DNA of 64,000 nt. Origin: Flavipsychrobacter sp. GTDB taxonomy: Bacteria > Bacteroidota > Bacteroidia > Chitinophagales > Chitinophagaceae. Positions 1 through 8,570 of this stretch are shown piece by piece. Positions within the stretch are counted from its first letter, which is position 1, and the number at the start of each line of letters is the position of its first letter. The stretch covers positions 156,771 through 220,770 of the forward strand of contig JAEUVX010000003.1 of the NCBI GenBank assembly GCA_016786615.1. The letters are read 5' to 3'. The notes under the pieces are model-generated. The model was not told the origin of the DNA and ran no database searches. It worked only from the letters and a program-made list of their open reading frames with translations. The position numbers and the translations under genes were made by a program.

Positions 1-251
1 CCAATGGAGACGGAAAGAACGAAAAAGCGAAAGTATTATTTAAAGGCGATTTTGTATTGAAATCGTTTGCTATATATAACCGTTTCGGACAAAAGGTATT
101 TGAAACAAATATAATAGGAGACGGATGGGACGGCAATTTCAAAGGGAAACCGCAGGATTTAGGAACATATAATTATTATGCCAAAGGTATATGTGGCAAT
201 GGCGGTACCAGAGAAGTAGAATATAAAGGCACAATCATTTTAGTCAGATAA
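1..251 (+). CDS. C-terminal end of a T9SS type B sorting-domain (gliding motility-associated) protein, 5' truncated by window
   Basis: The reading frame is open from base 3 with no start in the window, so only about the last 82 residues of a larger protein are seen. They begin NGDGKNEKA and continue through KSFAIYNRFGQKVFE, GWDGNFKGKPQDLGTYNYY and end GTIILVR. This is the gliding motility-associated C-terminal (CHU_C, type B) domain, which directs secreted proteins through the type IX system across the outer membrane and keeps them at the cell surface or releases them. The same domain ends the giant protein at 40421-47710. The cargo part lies outside the window, so its function cannot be told. 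A hairpin terminator follows at 278-321. Confidence 0.85.
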   Translation, partial: NGDGKNEKAKVLFKGDFVLKSFAIYNRFGQKVFETNIIGDGWDGNFKGKPQDLGTYNYYAKGICGNGGTREVEYKGTIILVR

Positions 252-277
252 TAAATAAAGTAGATAATTTTTCAGCC

Positions 278-321
278 AAAGGGGGCAAATACAGGTTAAA
301 ACCTTTATTTTTGCCCCCTTT
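278..321 (+). terminator. Rho-independent terminator-like hairpin
   Basis: A 12-bp perfect stem AAAGGGGGCAAA (278-289) pairs with TTTGCCCCCTTT (310-321). The loop holds a second small stem AGGTT/AACCT. It sits between the type B domain protein and the next gene on the same strand. Confidence 0.75.
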
Positions 322-334
322 CTATTAATAAATT

Positions 335-907
335 ATGGAATACAGAGAAATAGTTGCAGTAACCGGTTTAGGCGGTTTGTTTCATTTACTAGCTACAAAA
401 AGCGATGGCGCGATAGTACGCAATCTGGCAGATAAGAGTACAAAATTCATATCTGCACGCCTGCATAATGTTACTCCGCTTGAAAGTATAGAAGTATATA
501 CAACAGGAGATAACGTGCGTTTGCACGAAGTGTTTCAGAAAATGAAAGATCAGGAAAATACCATCAAAATAATTGATGGGAAAAATGCTGATAACAATGC
601 TGTTAAAGGATATTTCAAAAGCATATTCCCAGAGTTTGATGAAGAACGCGTGTACGTAAGTGACATGAAGAAAATGCTGAAGTGGTACGAAATTCTGAAG
701 TCAAATGACCTTCTGAATTTTGAATACCAGCAAGCTGCAGAAGAAGAGGTAGTAACAACTACAACTGCTGCTGAACCTGCAGTTGAAGCAACAGCTGAAG
801 AAAAACCGGCTAAAAAATCGCGCGCTAAAAAAGCTGCTGAACCTGCTGCTGAAGGTGAAGAAAAGCCGGCTAAAAAAACAGCCCGTAAAAAGAAAACTGA
901 AGAATAG
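335..907 (+). CDS. DUF5606 family protein with Lys/Ala-rich C-terminal tail
   Basis: 190 residues. The first ~130 residues (MEYREIVAVTGLGGLF..., later LHEVFQKM, and DMKKMLKWYEILKSND) match my memory of the DUF5606 family, a small cytoplasmic Bacteroidota family of unknown function. From about residue 130 the protein is low complexity: an acidic Thr/Glu stretch, then two copies of an EEKPAKK block separated by RAKKAAEPAAEG, ending in KKTARKKKTEE. This tail resembles histone H1-like or other nucleic-acid-binding basic tails by composition. There is no signal peptide. The ATG at 335 follows the upstream terminator by 13 bases. Role unknown; nucleic-acid contact by the tail is inference only. Confidence 0.75.
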   Translation: MEYREIVAVTGLGGLFHLLATKSDGAIVRNLADKSTKFISARLHNVTPLESIEVYTTGDNVRLHEVFQKMKDQENTIKIIDGKNADNNAVKGYFKSIFPEFDEERVYVSDMKKMLKWYEILKSNDLLNFEYQQAAEEEVVTTTTAAEPAVEATAEEKPAKKSRAKKAAEPAAEGEEKPAKKTARKKKTEE

Positions 908-931
908 TACCAACAAGGTATCACAATATTG

Positions 932-962
932 TGGCTGACCATTTTAATGGCCAGCCATTTTT
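932..962 (+). terminator. Terminator-like hairpin after DUF5606 gene
   Basis: TGGCTGaCCATT (932-943) pairs with AATGGcCAGCCA (946-957) with one A/C mismatch, followed by five T. It ends the DUF5606 transcript. Confidence 0.7.
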
Positions 963-986
963 ATAATCTGAAAGAAATACAAATAA

Positions 987-994
987 TATATTTG
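987..994 (+). promoter_or_regulatory. Possible Bacteroidota -7 promoter element (TATATTTG)
   Basis: TATATTTG fits the TAnnTTTG consensus of Bacteroidota sigma-ABfr promoters, 38 bases before the ATG at 1033. No clear TTG -33 element is seen at the right distance, so the call is tentative. Confidence 0.35.
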
Positions 995-1032
995 TATCTT
1001 TCTGTATCTGTTTATCTGTTACATATAGTAAG

Positions 1033-2529
1033 ATGAGAATATTCCGCAGTCTGTTGATAGCGGCTTTGCTGTTATTGAATAAGGCTCACGCACAGGCCCC
1101 TAAAAGAGAATTCAGAGCTGCATGGATAGCAACCGTTTCTAATATCGACTGGCCTTCTAAACCAGGCTTGCCTTCTGCACAACAACAGCAGGAATTTATA
1201 TACAGGCTCAATGAATTGGAAAAATTGGGGTGCAATGCTGTAATCGTACAAATCAGGCCTGCATCAGACGCTTTTTATCCCAGCAATAGTGAACCATGGA
1301 GCCGTTATTTAACCGGCAGGCAGGGACAACCGCCATTTCCGTACTACGACCCGTTGAAGTTTATGATAGATGAAGCACATAAACGCAATATGGAGTTTCA
1401 TGCATGGTTCAACCCCTACAGGGCACTTACAGACAGCAAAAAAAATCCTAACCCAAAAGAGCATATTACATACAAGCATCCCGATTGGGTTATAAGCTAC
1501 GGTGGTAAATCTTATATAGATCCGGGTATTCCTGAAGCAAGAGAATATGTAACCAACATCATCATGGATGTGGTAAAACGGTATGATATTGATGCGGTTC
1601 ACCTTGATGATTATTTCTATCCGTACAGGATTGCAGGGCAGGAGTTTGGAGATTACCGTACTTACAGCAGATACGGACAGGGTATGAGCAAAGATGACTG
1701 GAGACGTAATAATGTAAACCTCTTTGTATCCGTACTAAATACGAACATTAAGCAGGCAAAACCTTATGTAAAGTTTGGTATCAGCCCATTTGGCGTTTGG
1801 CGCAATGCTTCTAAAGACCCTGAAGGCTCTGCTACGCGTGGCGGGCAAACCTGTTATGACGACCTCTATGCAGATGTATTGCTGTGGATGCGAAAAGGTT
1901 GGATTGATTATGTGTTACCGCAGTTATACTGGGAGCATTATCATCGCGCAGCGGCTTTTGATATATTACTACCCTGGTGGGAAGCCCATAGCTATGGCAG
2001 GCATGTGTATTACGGACTGGGTGTGTACCGCATGGTAGGCGCGAGTAAAAGCCCGTGGGTAGGTACCAGAGAACTTCTGTGGCAAATGCAGGATATCAGG
2101 CGCATTGCACAAAATCCAAGTCATGTATTTTATAGTGCTTCTATATTCGATAAACTATCTGTACCTATTAAGGATAGCATTATCAGTCATAACATATACT
2201 ACGCTTTTCCTCCGGTAATGAAATGGCTGGATACTACAGCCCCGGTAGCTCCAACTCTAAAAGCCATTCCATCCAGTCAGGGGACACTGCTGCAATGGTC
2301 GGGTAGTGGCGGTAATAAAGAAAAGCTGAAATATGCTGTATACAGGTTTGTAAACGGAGAACCGGTAAACATTAACAAAGCAGAGAAAATCATTAAAGTA
2401 TCTGCCGAAAACGAGTACCTGGATGTAAATGCCAACAAATACAGAAAATGCACCTATGTAGTAACTGCGTTTAACAGGCTCTGGAACGAAAGCAAACCCA
2501 GTATTCCAGCCGAAACCAGTATTAAATAA
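1033..2529 (+). CDS. Family 10 glycoside hydrolase-like protein (GHL10/DUF187), secreted
   Basis: 498 residues with a signal peptide (MRIFRSLLIAALLLLNKAHAQ). The mature protein opens with REFRAAWIATVSNIDWPSK, the typical start of the GHL10 (formerly DUF187) family, a TIM-barrel related to glycoside hydrolases. Further family landmarks are the VIVQIRPASDAFY strand, the FHAWFNPYR motif near residue 122 and AVHLDDYFYPY near residue 190, whose acidic residues are likely in the active centre. After about residue 400 the chain (APTLKAIPSSQGTLLQW..., ending YVVTAFNRLWNESKPS) looks like a fibronectin type III or similar beta-sandwich. Members are thought to act on peptidoglycan-like or other envelope glycans; the substrate is not known here. 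Located in periplasm or outer membrane by inference. Confidence 0.85.
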   Translation: MRIFRSLLIAALLLLNKAHAQAPKREFRAAWIATVSNIDWPSKPGLPSAQQQQEFIYRLNELEKLGCNAVIVQIRPASDAFYPSNSEPWSRYLTGRQGQPPFPYYDPLKFMIDEAHKRNMEFHAWFNPYRALTDSKKNPNPKEHITYKHPDWVISYGGKSYIDPGIPEAREYVTNIIMDVVKRYDIDAVHLDDYFYPYRIAGQEFGDYRTYSRYGQGMSKDDWRRNNVNLFVSVLNTNIKQAKPYVKFGISPFGVWRNASKDPEGSATRGGQTCYDDLYADVLLWMRKGWIDYVLPQLYWEHYHRAAAFDILLPWWEAHSYGRHVYYGLGVYRMVGASKSPWVGTRELLWQMQDIRRIAQNPSHVFYSASIFDKLSVPIKDSIISHNIYYAFPPVMKWLDTTAPVAPTLKAIPSSQGTLLQWSGSGGNKEKLKYAVYRFVNGEPVNINKAEKIIKVSAENEYLDVNANKYRKCTYVVTAFNRLWNESKPSIPAETSIK

Positions 2530-2605
2530 TTTAATAAGCCCGACAGTAGCAATATTAAAATCTGTTTTTGTATCTTCAACTTTCGTTAAAATCTAATATT
2601 AATAC

Positions 2606-3034
2606 ATGAAATCAGCATGGTTTGGTAAAGCATTACTATTATCTACTGTAGTAGTGTCTTTGTACGCTTGTAAGGATAAAACACAATCTACTACATTAGA
2701 ACCTGCAATGAAGGCAGGTAAGGGTGGCATGGCTACTATGCGTGTAGTGGCTGAAAACAGTGGTATTAATGTTGATAGCGGCATGGTGTATATTAAGTAT
2801 AATACATCTGTAACCCCTGTTGACGGTAAATATGATGACTCTGCCAAGATTAAGTATGTAGATAATACCGCAATGGCAATATTTACAGAACTGAAAACAG
2901 GTAATTATTTCTTTGCTGCAAAAGGGTGGGATATTATCCGCTCTCAAACTGTTTATGGTACAAGGCCTTATACCATACAAACTGAAGCAAAAACAGGTAC
3001 CAGCTACCTTGTATTACAGACTACAAAACAGTGA
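2606..3034 (+). CDS. Small putative lipoprotein, unknown function
   Basis: 142 residues. The N-terminus MKSAWFGKALLLSTVVVSLYAC is a lipoprotein signal with lipobox LYAC (Cys at residue 22), so the mature form should be lipid-anchored. The rest (MRVVAENSGINVDSGMVYIKYN, ELKTGNYFFAAKGWD, GTSYLVLQTTKQ) looks like a short beta-sandwich of the transthyretin or carboxypeptidase-regulatory kind, with the pattern gene product value-to-structure typical of small Bacteroidota envelope proteins. I do not recognise a named family. It is a single gene with its own terminator at 3057-3086. Confidence 0.75.
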   Translation: MKSAWFGKALLLSTVVVSLYACKDKTQSTTLEPAMKAGKGGMATMRVVAENSGINVDSGMVYIKYNTSVTPVDGKYDDSAKIKYVDNTAMAIFTELKTGNYFFAAKGWDIIRSQTVYGTRPYTIQTEAKTGTSYLVLQTTKQ

Positions 3035-3056
3035 CATTCAACCTATTGAATATTAT

Positions 3057-3086
3057 AAAAAAGCCACCTTTCGGGTGGCTTTTTTA
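3057..3086 (+). terminator. Rho-independent terminator
   Basis: AAAAAAGCCACC and GGTGGCTTTTTT form a stem with a TTTCG-type loop and a T run. It follows the lipoprotein stop by about 20 bases. Confidence 0.85.
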
Positions 3087-3135
3087 TTGTGTTAATAACT
3101 TGTGCATTTTTACAGTGCCTTAACATTAGCCCCTG

Positions 3136-3164
3136 TTGACTGGCATTATTATTTGTTAACTTTG
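3136..3164 (+). promoter_or_regulatory. Bacteroidota-type promoter for the TPR gene
   Basis: TTG (3136-3138) and TAACTTTG (3157-3164) are separated by 18 bases, matching the -33 TTG / -7 TAnnTTTG arrangement. The ATG follows 14 bases after the -7 box. Confidence 0.5.
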
Positions 3165-3178
3165 ATAAAACGGTTGCT

Positions 3179-4597
3179 ATGTTTGAAGATGATGATTTTC
3201 TCGATGAAGAATGGAGCTCGCTGGAGGATCTGCTGCAACGGTACGATCAGGTGAAGAAAGGCGAATCTTCAAGTATTATGGACGAGGAAGATTTTGAGAG
3301 GGTGATTGAATACTACTTCCAAAATAGCAATGAAGAGCAGGCATTGCTTGCATGTGATATTGCCGGAACTTATTATCCTTTTTCTACATCAATAATGTTG
3401 CTGCGTGCAGAGATATTAACGCAGGCACAGAAGTACGGACAGGCGTTAAAAATACTGGATGAAGTAGATGAGAACGATCCTAAAAGCCTTGATGCTACTT
3501 TGCTCCGCTCCGATATCTTACTCGGACAATTTAAATATGATCAGGCTGCAATGTGGCTCGAACAAAAATCGAATGAGTTTACCGGTAAAGAAAAAATAGA
3601 AGTATTGCTGGAGCTTTCAGATGTGTATGATGAGTGTGAGGAGTTTGATGCAGTTTTTGATACACTGAAACGCGTAATAAAAATTGACCGTCGTAATGAA
3701 GAGGCATTGCAAAAAATTTGCTTTTGGGCAGATTTCACCAAGCGTCTTGAAGAAAGCGTAACCCTGCATACACAGCTAACAGAAGAAGACCCTTTTAATG
3801 CATTGGCGTGGTTCAATCTCGGAGCGGCATATCAAGGGTTGAAGCTCTATGAAAAATCTATTGATGCCTATGAGTATTGTGTAGCTATTGATGAAAAATT
3901 TGAATTCGCTTATCGCAACATGGCCGATGCCTTCATGCGGCTGAAGTGGTATGATAAAGCAATAGAGGTACTTGAAAAACACCTTGAAATAGCAAAAGCA
4001 GAAGATGTAATCTTCGAAGCAATGGGCTATTGCTGGGAAAAGCAAAAAGATTTCCAAAGGGCGCGCCACTTCTATCGTCAGGCTTCGCAACTTAGCCCGC
4101 AGGATGATACCATCTTTTACAAAATAGGTGAAACATACGCACGTGAAAAGCAGTGGGAAAAGGCTGTAAAATCTTACTCCGTGGCACTGCACCTTGATAA
4201 GGACAATGCTTCGTACTGTATGGCAATAGGTAATTGCCTGATGGAAATGGATGCAAAAAGCGAAGCACTGGTTTGCTACCTGAATGCCGTGCGCCTGAAA
4301 CCGGGCAACAAGAGCACATGGGTTGCACTCATCAAAGGTTTGTACGCATCAGGCTATTACGACGAAGGGCTTACACAACTGGAAGTAGCACGCGAACATT
4401 GTGGTGATAAACCCGACTTCTACTACTACCAGGCAGCACTGTTGCTGGAACTTGGTAAGAGCAAGGAAGCTATGCTGCAACTGGAGAAAGGACTAAAAGG
4501 TTCGTTGGCAAAATTGAAAGTGTTTACAGAACTGAACCCCGAGTACCTGCGCCGCAGCTCTGTTACAGACCTGATAAGCAAATACAAAAAGAAATAA
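3179..4597 (+). CDS. Tetratricopeptide (TPR) repeat protein
   Basis: 472 residues, no signal peptide, very acidic N-terminus (MFEDDDFLDEEWSSLEDLL). Helical TPR pairs run through most of the chain; the clearest lie at about residues 205-440, for example ALAWFNLGAAYQGLKLYEKS, FAYRNMADAFMRLKWYDKA, TIFYKIGETYAREKQWEKA and ASYCMAIGNCLMEMDAKSEA. TPR proteins act as protein-protein scaffolds; the partner is not evident from the neighbours, since the gene stands alone between its own promoter and a bidirectional terminator. The family is common in Bacteroidota genomes. Function beyond scaffolding unknown. Confidence 0.85.
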   Translation: MFEDDDFLDEEWSSLEDLLQRYDQVKKGESSSIMDEEDFERVIEYYFQNSNEEQALLACDIAGTYYPFSTSIMLLRAEILTQAQKYGQALKILDEVDENDPKSLDATLLRSDILLGQFKYDQAAMWLEQKSNEFTGKEKIEVLLELSDVYDECEEFDAVFDTLKRVIKIDRRNEEALQKICFWADFTKRLEESVTLHTQLTEEDPFNALAWFNLGAAYQGLKLYEKSIDAYEYCVAIDEKFEFAYRNMADAFMRLKWYDKAIEVLEKHLEIAKAEDVIFEAMGYCWEKQKDFQRARHFYRQASQLSPQDDTIFYKIGETYAREKQWEKAVKSYSVALHLDKDNASYCMAIGNCLMEMDAKSEALVCYLNAVRLKPGNKSTWVALIKGLYASGYYDEGLTQLEVAREHCGDKPDFYYYQAALLLELGKSKEAMLQLEKGLKGSLAKLKVFTELNPEYLRRSSVTDLISKYKKK

Positions 4598-4600
4598 ACT

Positions 4601-4630
4601 AAAAAAGCCTCTCAATTGAGAGGCTTTTTT
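4601..4630. terminator. Bidirectional terminator between TPR gene and korA
   Basis: AAAAAAGCCTCTC / GAGAGGCTTTTTT, a perfect 13-bp stem with AATT loop. It has T runs on both sides and lies between two convergent genes, so it can stop both. Confidence 0.9.
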
Positions 4631-4651
4631 AATATCGTAACTTCTGTATGA

Positions 4652-6496
4652 TTACAATAATTCACTGATAGCATTTACCAGTTCTGCCCTTGTAATTGGC
4701 GTACCTTTTATTTTATTAAACCCAACAGCATCTATCAGGTATTTATCACGTATGATTTTTATCAGCTGTCCGTTGTTGATTTCAGGTATCAATACTTTCC
4801 TATAACGTTGCAGCATCTCTCCCAGGTTTTTAGGGAATGGGCGCATGTGGCGCAAATGTGCATGCGCAACAGATTTTCCTGCTGCTTGCAGTTCGCTTAC
4901 TGCACTTTTGATGGAACCATAAGTAGAACCCCAACCCAATACGAGTACATCACCACTCTCAGGACCACTGTCCAATGTTTGCAGCGGTATATAGTCTGCA
5001 ATCATATCTACCTTAGCTTCACGGGTTTTCACCATGTGCTGGTGATTTTCGGGGTCGTAAGAAATATTGCCTGATATATCTTCTTTTTCAAGCCCGCCAA
5101 TGCGGTGTTCCAAACCTGCAGAACCGGGTACAGACCATGGGCGAACCAATTTTTCATCCCGCTTATATGGCATGAATTTTTCTTCGCCTTCTTCCAATGC
5201 AGTTTTAAACTTCACTTCAATAGGTTTCAAATCTGCAGATTGCGGAAAACGCCATGGTTCTGCACCATTTGCTATATAACCATCGCTCAGCAAAATAACA
5301 GGAGTCATGTGCTGTACAGCAATACGTGCAGCTTCATATACAGCATCAAAACAATCGCTTGGCGTAGATGCAGATATAACCGGCATAGGGCATTCACCAT
5401 TTCGGCCGTAATACGCCTGCAGCAAATCGCTCTGTTCCGTTTTTGTAGGTAAGCCAGTTGACGGGCCACCGCGTTGTATATTTATTATCAGCAGTGGTAT
5501 TTCCAGCATCACAGCCAATCCCATAGCTTCTGTTTTCAGTGCCATACCCGGGCCTGATGTGGTAGTAATACCAAGGCTGCCACCATAAGATGCACCGATT
5601 GCAGATGTGATACCTGCAATTTCGTCCTCAGCCTGAAACGTTCGGATACCGAAGTTTTTGTAACGGGATAGATCATGCAATATATCTGATGCGGGAGTAA
5701 TAGGATATGTACCTAAGAACAATGGTAATCCTGATTTTTCTCCAACAGCTATCAAACCGTAAGCCAATGCGGTATTACCTGTTATACTGCGGTATTTACC
5801 GGCTGGCAGTTTTGCTTTCTCTACCTTGTATCGGGTAGTGAATGCTTCTACTGTATCACCGTAATTATAGCCCGCTTGCAACGATTTGATGTTACTTTCC
5901 AGTATCTCTGCTTTCTTTCCGAATTTTTCGTTCAGGAAAGAAATTGTCACACTCAAATCCCTGTTGTATAACCAATACAGGAAGCCCAGTACAAACATAT
6001 TTTTGGCACGGTCTTTTTCTTTAGTGCCAAGTTGTATGTCCTTCAACGCTTCGCGCGTCAGTTTTGTTACATCTATCTTATGCAATTCATAGTTGGTCAG
6101 CGAACCATCCTCTATCGGGTTCACACCTTCGGGATAATTTGCAAGACGTAGGTTTTTAGAATCAAACCCATCTGTATTTGCTATGATAATGCCGCCCGGT
6201 TTCAGCGATTTCAGGTTTACTTTCAATGCCGCAGCATTCATTGCTACCAATACATCGCAGGTATCACCCGGCGTGTAGATACGGTTACTCGAGAAGTGTA
6301 GTTGATACCCGCTGACACCCGGCACCGTACCCTGAGGCGCACGTATCTCAGCCGGGAAATCGGGGAATGTTGAAAGGTCATTACCCAAAAGCGCTGTGCT
6401 ATTGGTAAACTGGCTACCGGTAAGCTGCATACCATCACCACTATCCCCTGCAAACTTTATTACAACATCTTCAACAACCTGCGTAGAAACTGACAT
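4652..6496 (-). CDS. korA: 2-oxoacid:ferredoxin oxidoreductase, alpha subunit (gamma-alpha fusion, KorA type)
   Basis: 614 residues from the ATG at 6496. The N-terminal ~200 residues form the gamma domain (VVIKFAGDSGDGMQLTGSQF, FPDFPAEIRAPQGT); the rest is the alpha (pyrimidine-binding) domain with FLGTYPITPASDILHDLSRY, FQAEDEIAGITSAIGASYGG, TTSGPGMALKTEAMGLA and QRGGPSTGLPTKTEQSDL. The complex oxidises a 2-oxoacid, most likely 2-oxoglutarate, to acyl-CoA with reduction of ferredoxin in the cytoplasm. The TTG at 6517 could extend the frame by seven codons, but a TAACTTTG promoter box covers 6515-6522, so the ATG is preferred. The thiamine-diphosphate-binding beta subunit, normally adjacent, is not in this window. 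Confidence 0.88.
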   Translation of the reverse strand: MSVSTQVVEDVVIKFAGDSGDGMQLTGSQFTNSTALLGNDLSTFPDFPAEIRAPQGTVPGVSGYQLHFSSNRIYTPGDTCDVLVAMNAAALKVNLKSLKPGGIIIANTDGFDSKNLRLANYPEGVNPIEDGSLTNYELHKIDVTKLTREALKDIQLGTKEKDRAKNMFVLGFLYWLYNRDLSVTISFLNEKFGKKAEILESNIKSLQAGYNYGDTVEAFTTRYKVEKAKLPAGKYRSITGNTALAYGLIAVGEKSGLPLFLGTYPITPASDILHDLSRYKNFGIRTFQAEDEIAGITSAIGASYGGSLGITTTSGPGMALKTEAMGLAVMLEIPLLIINIQRGGPSTGLPTKTEQSDLLQAYYGRNGECPMPVISASTPSDCFDAVYEAARIAVQHMTPVILLSDGYIANGAEPWRFPQSADLKPIEVKFKTALEEGEEKFMPYKRDEKLVRPWSVPGSAGLEHRIGGLEKEDISGNISYDPENHQHMVKTREAKVDMIADYIPLQTLDSGPESGDVLVLGWGSTYGSIKSAVSELQAAGKSVAHAHLRHMRPFPKNLGEMLQRYRKVLIPEINNGQLIKIIRDKYLIDAVGFNKIKGTPITRAELVNAISELL

Positions 6497-6514
6497 ATAA
6501 AAAAGAAATGGCTG

Positions 6515-6522
6515 CAAAGTTA
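6515..6522 (-). promoter_or_regulatory. Possible -7 promoter element of korA (TAACTTTG)
   Basis: TAACTTTG on the minus strand, 18 bases upstream of the chosen korA ATG. No convincing TTG at -33. It argues against the upstream TTG start at 6517, which would lie inside the element. Confidence 0.4.
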
Positions 6523-6564
6523 CACATTTTGTATATGAACCGATAACAGAATAACACTTATGGA

Positions 6565-6586
6565 TTTTTACACAATTGTGTTAAAA
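6565..6586. promoter_or_regulatory. Palindrome in the divergent korA / VWA-gene intergenic region
   Basis: ACACAATTGTGT (6570-6581) is a perfect 12-bp palindrome, extended by T and A runs with one mismatch on each side. It lies between divergent genes and could be an operator; no regulator is identified. Confidence 0.3.
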
Positions 6587-6635
6587 TCTGATTATCAAAC
6601 CCTATTGGGGGGAGCATTTGTTCGGGCATTTGATG

Positions 6636-6643
6636 TAGGTTTG
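6636..6643 (+). promoter_or_regulatory. Possible -7 promoter element (TAGGTTTG) of the VWA operon
   Basis: TAGGTTTG fits TAnnTTTG and lies 22 bases before the ATG at 6666. A TTG at 6618-6620 gives only a 15-base spacer, so the -33 element is uncertain. Confidence 0.35.
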
Positions 6644-6665
6644 CCATAGATTATTTCTTTGCCTG

Positions 6666-8561
6666 ATGCGATTTATCAAAAGCCTGCTGGTTTTAGTTTT
6701 TATATTTTATTGCAATACACAGTTTGCCCAAACAAATGATGTAAAACAACCCCGTATCCTGATACTGCTCGATGGCTCATCGAGTATGAATTACGAGTGG
6801 ACAGGTGGTGAAACCAGATTCAAGGCAGCATCGCGCATCATACTGGCTTTAATGGACAGTATGTATAAGATTAATAAAGATGTAGAATTTGCACTGCGTG
6901 TATATGGCCACCAATACCCGTCTCAGGACAATAACTGTTTTGATACCCGTTTAGAGGTAATGTTCAGTAAAGACAACATAGACCAGATGGGCATGAGGCT
7001 TGCAGCACTGAAACCAATCGGTGTATCTCCAATTGCACTATCGCTGAAAGAAGCCGCTGAATGGGATTTTGAAAAACCATTGCGAAATACCTACAGCCTG
7101 ATATTGGTTACCGATGGGGCAGAAAGCTGTGGCGGAAATATATGTGATGTTGTAAAACAGTTATTGGAGAAGAAGATTGACTTCAAACCATACATTCTAA
7201 GCCTTGTAGATAACCAGTCGCTGAAAAACGGGTATGATTGTTTAGGTACCTACTTGCCAATAGCTGCCGAAAAAGACCTGAAGCCTTCTGTAGGGAAAAT
7301 TGTAGATGCCTACCAGCAAGTATTTATGCTGCAAAAAATTGACAAAAAAGTGTTGATGGAAGCAGTTGTAAATGCACCAAGCGTTCTGAAAGTAGATATC
7401 CCCAAATTTAAAGTCGCAAAAGAAGCAGACCCGTTACCGGTACAGCAGGAAGCCCCTAAACCACAGGTTGTAAATACACCTCCGCCTGCTGCAAAACCTG
7501 TAATAAAACCCGCAGAACCTGTTAAAGACCTAACCAACCGTACGAACGAAAGTACAGTACCTGCTGCCAGGGAATTACCTATCTCTACAGTCACGGGCAT
7601 ATACAATACCAACCCTTTACGTTCATTAAGGTCTTTTTATGCAGTTCCCGAATTCAAACTGAAGCGTGTACCTAAGGTAAAAATACCTGTGATAAAAGAT
7701 GAACCCGCCCCTAAGCCGGTAGTAACACAAGCACCCAAACCACCTGCTCCGAAAAAAGAGACGGAACCTGTAGAAATCAAAAAAGCTACGGCATTAAATA
7801 ATACCCCTCCGGTAATAAATAATAAAGAAACTACACTACAGGTGTACATCAGTGATGGTAATAAATACTTCGATGTCGCACCGATTATGGCGGTTTTAGA
7901 CCCTAAGACCAAGAAAGAAGTAACACGTTTTCAACGAACTGTAGATGTAAAAGGACAGCCACACCCTCAAAAAATACCTGCCGGCAGCTATTTACTTACG
8001 ATTGTAGGTAGAGAACATAAACATACTTACGATTTTGTTGCAAAAGCAAATGAGAATAATGCCATCATGATACCTGTAAACAATGGTACAATTATCTTTT
8101 TTTACGAGGGTAATCCCAAAAGACCGATGAAAGATTATATGGCATTGGTATCCAGGCGCTTTGCTGCTATGGAACGTGTAGAGCAAAAAGTATCTGAAGA
8201 AATACCGTACGAACCCGGCACCTATAATGTTCGGGTTAATACAAATCCGCCTTGGAATGTATCTTTTGATATAGAACTTGGTACAGCTCATGGAGTAGCT
8301 ATACCTGAAGAAGGAGACCTCATTCTATCTAATAATAGTCCTATTGGCAAAGTGACATTTTATTACCCGTTGGGCGACAAATTCAGGCCATTTACTACTA
8401 TTAACCTCGACGGTGGCGGCAAGCAATATACATTCCGTATTCTTCCCGGTAAATACAAAGCAGGCTATAAAAAGAACCCTAATTTGCCGTTGGAAGAAGA
8501 AACAATGGTAGAATTTACCATTAAAAGCAATAATGTTACTAACTTAGAACTAACCAAATAG
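6666..8561 (+). CDS. Secreted von Willebrand factor A (VWA) domain protein with Pro-rich linker
   Basis: 631 residues with signal peptide (MRFIKSLLVLVFIFYCNTQFAQ). The VWA domain starts at about residue 30; the metal-binding MIDAS motif DGSSS is at 36-40, with the later LVTDGAESCGG loop supplying the other acidic ligand. Residues about 250-400 form a Pro/Ala/Lys-rich linker with repeated APKP and EAPKP pieces. The C-terminal part (TTLQVYISDGNKYFDVAPIMAVLD onward) reads as beta-sandwich modules. VWA proteins bind protein ligands through a divalent metal; the ligand is unknown. It is the first of a four-gene plus-strand run: 9 bases to the GNAT gene, then a 4-base overlap, then 30 bases. Confidence 0.82.
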   Translation: MRFIKSLLVLVFIFYCNTQFAQTNDVKQPRILILLDGSSSMNYEWTGGETRFKAASRIILALMDSMYKINKDVEFALRVYGHQYPSQDNNCFDTRLEVMFSKDNIDQMGMRLAALKPIGVSPIALSLKEAAEWDFEKPLRNTYSLILVTDGAESCGGNICDVVKQLLEKKIDFKPYILSLVDNQSLKNGYDCLGTYLPIAAEKDLKPSVGKIVDAYQQVFMLQKIDKKVLMEAVVNAPSVLKVDIPKFKVAKEADPLPVQQEAPKPQVVNTPPPAAKPVIKPAEPVKDLTNRTNESTVPAARELPISTVTGIYNTNPLRSLRSFYAVPEFKLKRVPKVKIPVIKDEPAPKPVVTQAPKPPAPKKETEPVEIKKATALNNTPPVINNKETTLQVYISDGNKYFDVAPIMAVLDPKTKKEVTRFQRTVDVKGQPHPQKIPAGSYLLTIVGREHKHTYDFVAKANENNAIMIPVNNGTIIFFYEGNPKRPMKDYMALVSRRFAAMERVEQKVSEEIPYEPGTYNVRVNTNPPWNVSFDIELGTAHGVAIPEEGDLILSNNSPIGKVTFYYPLGDKFRPFTTINLDGGGKQYTFRILPGKYKAGYKKNPNLPLEEETMVEFTIKSNNVTNLELTK

Positions 8562-8570
8562 TTTTTTCCC

